The notes under the pieces were generated by a model. That model was not told the origin of the DNA. It did not search any database and worked only from the letters and a program-made list of their open reading frames with translations. From Branchiostoma lanceolatum (taxonomy: Eukaryota > Chordata > Leptocardii > Amphioxiformes > Branchiostomatidae), in contig NC_089736.1 in assembly GCF_035083965.1 (NCBI RefSeq), positions 10,688,207-10,752,206 of the forward strand: a stretch of 64,000 nucleotides of DNA, in the 5' to 3' direction. Positions within the stretch are counted from its first letter, which is position 1. Every line of letters begins with the position of its first letter. Positions 58,338 through 64,000 of the stretch are shown piece after piece. The translations under genes and the position numbers were made by a program.

Positions 58338-58480
58338 AGCTTATGCTAGCCCTTATTGTATTGTATTAGTAATTATGATGTTAAGTCTTGTTCTATACTT
58401 CCACTTTGTGTTATGTTAACGAATTCTTGCCATACCTTGTACCATGTACAATTGTCGCGCAATAAAGTTCTTCTTTTATC
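58338..58480 (+). mobile_element. Small insertion carrying a poly(A) signal after phosphatase B
   Basis: Relative to copy A (GTGGTGAGCATATCTTGATA) copy B has about 140 extra bp between GTGGTGAGC and ATCTTGATAG, ending TCGCGCAATAAAGTTCTTCT. This looks like a LINE 3' tail. Its AATAAA at 58461-58466 may now serve as the poly(A) signal of gene B. Confidence 0.6.
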
Positions 58481-59605
58481 TTGATAGTTGACATGAGAAA
58501 ACCTTAATTTGAAATGGCTCGCTGCTAGCATGCTAGACTAGGTGCCGCTGTCTGTAAATTTTGGTTAAGTGGTGTATGAATGCACGATGAGGACTGAAAA
58601 AATAGGTTGCATGTTAGATAAGACAGTTGGTTGCTTAGCAGAGGGACTTAACTACTCGTATGTAAAATTGGACGGGACCGTTTTTACGGTAGGTTGTTGT
58701 AGCTTCGCCAGGTGGTTGTCCGGACAGGTTTGACTGTACACATTATCATGTAACATAACCAAATGGTACAGAAGATGCATTAGAAGTAACATATAAGTTT
58801 TTTCTAATAAAAATAATGCGGCTCTTTACATAAATGCTCAGGTGTATTAAGCAGCAAGTAACAATTATCCTCTTCGCGAGCGAAGAAATTGAATGTACAT
58901 GAAATATTGTTCATCATAAACGGAGCATCTGTTATAAATACAACTGCCTTTTTACATACATACCCAACACTCTCATATACTATAGTCTTCTATTGACTGA
59001 TACTTGCAATATCTAGGTGGTATAAGCTAGCTAATGTGTTATACTCAACATTTGATAAATGAAGAATATGTAGCTATATAGACTATAACCAAACGGTTTA
59101 TATACCACTTCCACTGCTCCCCTATACACATATTTCTCCTAAACAAATAATTGTTGATTTGATATCATTCGGGGACACTTCTCTCTCAGTCAAGTCTACG
59201 AAATGTCTTAGCTTTCTCCTGACCATATCCAAATATGGCGATGGCCAGTGAGATGACCAGTCGGGCCTGAAATCTTTTCTGGAAGCAGTGTCCACCCACA
59301 ATTTTTGGAAGAGAGCATAATAATTTTTGGAAGAGGTTAATATTGTTCATGGACTACAAACTTAGACGGCACAACTTCACACTACAAGGAACTAAGCTGA
59401 GATACGAAAGACTGACGGGCTAGTAGAATATTCAGTCAATGCTGTCCTGAAATCCCGATCGATATCTTCTGAACCAAAAAACAAACCGAGGCTATGTTTT
59501 AACAGTATATCCTCGTGTAACCGAGTAAGGGTAAGGTTCACAGGACTGGCAATTTTTCGGCGGTATCACACACGCTTACGGTGCAGACGTCCCTGGTCCT
59601 CTTGC

Positions 59606-59680
59606 ATGCGCTGCGTGCAACCGACTCTTGGCGCTTTGTCCGACGGAGGAACACCTACAGGACACTTTTTCAACGTTTGA
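59606..59680 (+). CDS. Upstream ORF, 24 codons, before phosphatase C
   Basis: Same 24-codon reading as the uORF at 56526-56600 (MRCVQPTLGALSDGGTPTGH start), TGA 52 bp before the main ATG. Function untested. Confidence 0.35.
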   Translation: MRCVQPTLGALSDGGTPTGHFFNV

Positions 59681-59731
59681 TAGACTGTCAGCGAGTTTTG
59701 GAACGCCGGGCGTCGCAGCAGTTTCTTTGGA

Positions 59732-61494
59732 ATGGCAGCCTGCTCAGCGAAATGTGTCGGTTTAGTGATAACCTGTATCGTATGCTTCGTCCTCGTGTCA
59801 CTTCCGACAGCCTTCGTGTTCATCCTGGGTGTTTGGGAACCCAGACGACAGGGTTTCTTCTGCGGGGACGAAAGCATTTCCCTGCCGTATGCCAGCGACA
59901 CCGTCTCGCTTGAGGCACTGTGGGGATTGATATTAGGAGGGGCTGTTCTCGTCGCTCTTGCGGAAGGTTACATTGCAAAGGTAAAAGCAAGTTTTAGCTT
60001 AAAGGTTTTAAAAGTAGTCCTCGTATGGTGACTAGCCGGGGAAAGACTGTTTATTCTATTGTTATTTATTCTTTCTTTCTTTGAGATATGCAATGAAAGA
60101 TAGGCTAGGAATGATCAAAACGGCAGTCTTGTATAGACAGACAAGTATAAAACTATTCACTATGTTGAATGAAGACTAAGTGAACTACTATTTCAAAACA
60201 ACGTTTCCATTTCAATTTGACACATGCATGTTTTTCGAATACATTTACAGAGGAGGGGACTAAATCGATCTTCCATTTTCGTCAACTGTATAATCTGCGC
60301 GGGGATGCTGCTTTTCGTCACGGTGGCAGAATTGTCGGCGGGGGATATCATGAAGCTGTCCATGGGAAATCTTCGCCCACACTTTTTGGCAGTGTGTAAG
60401 GTACCGTATACTAGTATCATCGTCATCATTATCAGTGTACGGGCTTACGCATATACAGATATGTCGGCGGTGCGTGTCATGAAGCTGTCCATGGGAAATC
60501 TTCGTCCACACTTTTTGGCAGTGTGTAAGGTACCGTATACTAGTATCATCGTCATCATTATCAGTGTACGGGCTTACGCATATACAGATATGTATATAGA
60601 GATGACAAGTCCTGCAAAAATTTGTGGCAAGTGTCCTTTGTTTGTGTTGCATACGATATACACCGTGAAATGGTATACACAATATGTCCTGGGAATGTTT
60701 GAACATTGTCGCTTTGTTTATTTGGTGTATGGTCTGTCGCGTCGCGCGGCAAAATGCAGGGTGTTTGGCCCAGAACCCAGGGGTCCTGGGTTTGAATCCC
60801 CTGACATGCCCCGTTGACGTTGTGCCCCTGCGAATTACCTCACTTCGCTCAGGTGGAAATGAGTACCTGTGAAGTACCTAGTTTCGGTTAGGGATGTTCC
60901 TCTATCTGATAGAAACTTAATGGAGGTCCCGTGTTTTCAGGAGAGGCACAACTCGACCACGCTAAACAACTCACCACAATTATCGAAAAAGTGGGGGTCG
61001 CACTCACTTCAAGTGTGAGTGGATCAAATGAATATCCAGATATGCAGCTTGTACTCTTGTAAATGCCCTCCTTTTTTCTGCAGGTCAATGCTTCGTTCAC
61101 CTGCACACCCGGTATCTACGTCACAGATGACGTCTGCACAGGTGATGCTGACGTCATCAAGGAAGCCAGGAAGTCCTTTCCATCCGGGCACTCTGAAATA
61201 GCCGGCTGCCTGGCTGCTTACGTGGCGCTGTACCTGCAATATCGTGTCCGGAACAAGAGCTGGGTCCTGCCGAGGCTGGTGGTGCAAGTTGGGTTAGTGA
61301 TGGGCTGTCTGTACATCATGGCCAGTAGGGTGGCCGATCACATGCACCACCTGGCGGATGTTATCGGAGGTGTAGTTATCGGAGCTGCATTTGGGGCTTT
61401 TGGGATGTGGGTGACCAAAGAGCTTACCAAAACTGACAAAAAAAAGGCTCGTCAGGACAAGGAAGCTGTAGATGTAGAAGCTGTAGAACTGTAG
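59732..61494 (+). CDS. PLPP: Phospholipid phosphatase (LPP/PAP2), copy C, 269 aa
   Basis: Exons 59732-59980, 60251-60400, 61084-61494, phase 0. Catalytic motifs intact: KLSMGNLRPHF, SFPSGHSEIAG, SRVADHMHHLADV. The C-tail is replaced by a shorter acidic/basic end (TDKKKARQDKEAVDVEAVEL) unlike A and B. Exon 2 has drifted (LNRSSIFVNCIICAGMLLFV, VAELSAGDI). Intron 2 begins with a 129-bp tandem duplication that copies the KxxxxxxRP half of exon 2 and its donor; intron 2 also carries the SINE shared with B. The (TTTC)n run in intron 1 is much shorter than in B. Same reaction as copy A; the changed tail suggests different sorting or regulation (inference). Confidence 0.96.
60334..60591 (+). repeat. 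PLPP: 129-bp tandem duplication covering the end of exon 2 in phosphatase C
   Basis: Units start at 60334 and 60463 (GTCGGCGG...ATCATGAAGC / GTGTCATGAAGC, CTGTCCATGGGAAATCTTCG, ACTTTTTGGCAGTGTGTAAG|GTACCG, then GTATACTAGTATCATCGTCA). The second copy has an acceptor-like CGCATATACAG at 60458 and the same donor, giving a possible 71-nt pseudo-exon (60459-60529). Including it would shift the frame. Confidence 0.92.
60752..61032 (+). mobile_element. tRNA-headed SINE in intron 2 of phosphatase C
   Basis: Counterpart of 57525-57808: GGTCCTGGGTTTGAATCCCC, TGCCCCGTTGACGTTGTGCC, CAGGAGAGGCACAACTCGAC, ending GTGTGAGTGGATCAAATGAA. A B-box base (TTCGAA to TTTGAA) has changed, and a 13-bp insertion repeats GAGTACCTGTGAAGTACC. 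Confidence 0.85.
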
Positions 61495-63786
61495 AGTGTA
61501 ATATGATGATATCAATCAGTATACCGGTTACCACATATTGATATCTGGCATGAGAAAATCCTGTAAATGTTCACTTACTTACTCGGACACTTAAAAGTCA
61601 AACCAGGCAATTGAATATGAAACTTAAGTTAATTAAATCAGTGTAAATTTAAAAATTCATTCATCCATTCATCTACAGATTCATTAAATGAGGGACTGAA
61701 ACAACAAAAAACACAAGAGAAAGATGATTTTTCATTGTTATTGATCTTAACTTTTGATGCAGAGTAGCTTGCTCTATCTACAAGTGCATGCAGTCCACCA
61801 GAGATGTTGTTTCTAGATCCAAACATTGATTGCTTAAACCACAAAGTGGCCAAGATGTTACTATCCTTCCACCATGATTCTGAGAGAAAAACTAGCCCCA
61901 AATTTGGCAACAACTGGCATCTTGTTGGAAAGACACATGCTAGCATATTTGCTTGCAGCATTTCTACCACATCTAAGAAATGAGGTTTTATCAAAACCTC
62001 CTTGATCTAAGCATTTGCAGTACTTTTTCATCACACTACATTAGTAAAAGCAAATCAATTGTGAAAGCAAAAATAAGCATTACATATAGCTACCTAAATA
62101 TAGCTACCTCCTACATAAGACAACTTTAGGAGAAGTACATCATTATATAACATTACCAAAAGATACAGAAAATGCATTAGAATAACATAATTTTTTCGTA
62201 TCAATAATGCGGCTCATTCACTTCTATGTATATTTGCACAGGTATATCAAGCAACAAGTAAAAATTATCCTCTTTGAGAGTATAGAATGTACTGGAAATA
62301 TTGTTTATCAAACTGGGCATCTCTTATAAATACAACTGTCTTGTTACATACATACCCATTATCTGTATACATTACAGTCTTCTATTCACTCCTACTTATC
62401 ATATCTCGGTGGTATAAGTTATCGAACTGATTTTTGTTATACCCAACATTTTGATAAATGGAGATTATGTTGTCATGCTTTTAGCCTTGGACCATCAACT
62501 TTAACCAAACCAACCGAAGTTTGTGAGCTGGACAATGTAATCACATGCATTGATTATACTGTCTAGCTCACATAACATTGGCCAAAATTTTACATTCTTC
62601 ATTGGACCATTTTGATAATCAAATTATAGGTATTGAAGCAAGCCATCGTGTTGTAACACTTATTTCATAACTTTAAATCAAACAAAGTAAGTAACAAAGG
62701 ACAACAAGGATTAGGTGTTGTAAGCCTTTTCATTTAACTTTGACTTTTAGGCTGTTTCAATATTGCTCAAAAACATGAAAGGAATGATGATGTATACAGA
62801 ACAAAGGGTATATCAATAACAAAACTAAGTAATTCTAAAGCTGGTCCATTATGCATATTTCTTCCTCTACCCTAGGGGCATGTGTTCTCACATGTTATTG
62901 GTCAGACATAACTGTGAGTACTGACAGAGGTCCATATCCAATCCGTGCCTCCAATACACCATGCCCTACAAGCCATATCAACCTATGTTCATTTTTTCAT
63001 AGTTAAAGTGATCGGTGTTTTAACATATTGTTAGAATTGTGATAATCTAAAGTAAAATCTGAAGTTAGCAGTCAAAAGTAGATAAGATGGCACCATATAG
63101 GGTATCAATTTTGAACTGTGACCCCAATCTCAAAGCAGATGCTGGGATGGAAGATTGTAATGTTGCCTCACAAAAATTCTGCTCTTAGCAGCCACTCAAC
63201 TTATGCTATGGGCACATTTCTGAACCAACGCCCAGGCAGTTTTTGGAGATGAAAATAAATTATATGAAACACACAGAACGTTGAAAAAATATTCATGGTT
63301 TGTGTATATTTCTTCCTATACACTTTCGTTTCTGCAAACAGCCCGGCCAGGCCATACAGCTTCTGACAGTGAGAGACACAGGCCCTTGGGGTGGGTGACT
63401 GTTCGAGACTTCCAGCAGTCAAAAAACAGCACAATCTTCAACCCATATCTGCTTGGAAATTACAATGACCTGGCTTCCACTGACAGTTCATCTCCAATAA
63501 ATGTCAAACTCAGAAAGCTTTCTGCTTCAATTTTTTAGACTTACACTTTGTACACATTGATAATATGTACCACAACTTCTTTATTACTCTATTCTGGATC
63601 CTTTTGGCCCTTTGTTAATTTTTCCTCTCAATTACTCTTGACTAATCACATCCAGTTACAATCGAACAGCTTCAATTTACTCGTTATTGCATCTTTAGGT
63701 GTCGTATCAAACACCTTGCTGGTAACCATGGCGACGGAGAGGCGTCTCCCTCCTGTGATGGTTACTACGGCAACAGTAGCCCCACT
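61495..63786. other. Intergenic and 3' UTR space, no further gene seen
   Basis: 61495-62475 is downstream flank of the phosphatase unit, including a roughly 500-bp stretch (about 61600-62100) not present after A or B. 62476-63786 is AT-rich and probably contains the long 3' UTR of DAP on the minus strand. No coding exon was recognised. Confidence 0.45.
63580..63585 (-). terminator. DAP: Possible poly(A) signal of DAP
   Basis: TTTATT on the plus strand (AATAAA on the minus strand), 202 bp past the DAP stop. Confidence 0.4.
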
Positions 63787-63903
63787 CTACTTCCTGGGTT
63801 GGTTGATGGGCATGTTGTGTTTCGGTGGTGGTCGTTTATCTACGGTCGGCTGGGGTTTCTCGTGGGCCACTTTAGCCGCCTGTGGAGAGAAATCCTTGTC
63901 GCC
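63787..63903 (-). CDS. DAP: Death-associated protein 1 (DAP), last exon only
   Basis: The minus strand reads, after a CGTTTCAG acceptor, GDKDFSPQAAKVAHEKPQPT then VDKRPPPKHNMPINQPRK and stop TAG. This matches the C-terminus of vertebrate DAP (GDKDFPPAAAQVAHQKPHAS and a final QQPRK) across its length with the same end. DAP is a small Pro-rich cytoplasmic protein, an mTOR substrate that restrains autophagy. The upstream exons lie beyond the window. The longer plus-strand frame over the same DNA is a shadow. Confidence 0.88.
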   Translation of the reverse strand, partial: GDKDFSPQAAKVAHEKPQPTVDKRPPPKHNMPINQPRK

Positions 63904-64000
63904 CTGAAACGAAAATAAACATTTTGTCAGGCATGAATTTAAATAAGGCAGCACTTCTAAACCAGGAGTCTAGTAACTCTTTGATTTTGATTTTATTAGA

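Larger units (their letters stand above)
55600..62475 (+). repeat. Segmental tandem duplication of the phosphatase unit
   Basis: The DNA after each gene is related: 55600-56010, 58740-59100 and 62135-62475 share CATGTAACATTACCAAA, TTATCCTCTTTG.GAG, TTATAAATACAACTG.CTT, ACATACATACCCA and ATCTAGGTGGTATAAG. The unit before B (56010-56651) and before C (59095-59731) is nearly identical. B and C start codons are 3080 bp apart. So A, B and C arose by two tandem events, B/C the younger. Confidence 0.9.

Noticed and set aside
63548-63907. 119-codon plus-strand frame with hydrophobic stretches
   Set aside because: Antisense to the DAP exon, which has a splice acceptor and clear family match on the minus strand.

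Overview
The window looks like a piece of an invertebrate chordate genome, most likely an amphioxus (Branchiostoma). It is eukaryotic: genes are split into many short exons with GT-AG junctions whose phases add up. Several proteins are close to vertebrate ones (MCRS1, DAP, a lipid phosphatase). The introns are full of foldback/MITE elements, tRNA-headed SINEs, LINE tails and minisatellites. The species call is an inference; no search was run. I rebuilt gene models by hand from splice sites, and several exons lie in frames where no long ORF stands out.

Layout. (1) 196-4997 (+): 3' part of a large extracellular protein made of fibronectin-III-like modules with one DUF642-like domain. (2) 4972-10960: no clear gene; three separate tandem-repeat zones. 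(3) 10961-17857 (-): a secreted protein with two stanniocalcin-like domains in tandem followed by two small Cys-rich modules. (4) 19677-28628 (-): a 444-residue ankyrin-repeat plus death-domain protein (ANKDD1-like), 13 exons. (5) 28630-34450: intergenic and promoter DNA plus a 1.35-kb non-autonomous DNA transposon. (6) 34452-40378 (+): MCRS1, complete. (7) 41302-45472 (-): an ER/secreted JmjC hydroxylase with an EF-hand, tail to tail with MCRS1. (8) 46419-50755 (+): a type I membrane receptor with WSC, sushi and a tyrosine-rich tail; a 5'-truncated LINE with a perfect 13-bp target duplication sits in its 3' UTR. (9) 53351-61494 (+): three tandem phospholipid phosphatase (LPP/PAP2) genes, each with three coding exons. 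(10) 63787-63903 (-): last exon of DAP (death-associated protein 1), cut by the window edge.

The genes do not form an operon or obvious pathway. The most striking shared pattern is structural: at least four tandem duplications cross exon-intron borders (13434-13656, 16347-16840, 20818-21655, 60334-60591) and copy a splice acceptor or the end of an exon with its donor. The best case is seven copies of a 119-bp unit carrying the acceptor and the start of the first death-domain exon. The most unusual protein is the double stanniocalcin protein. I found no rRNA or functional tRNA gene, no CRISPR array, and no LTR or virus-like element.
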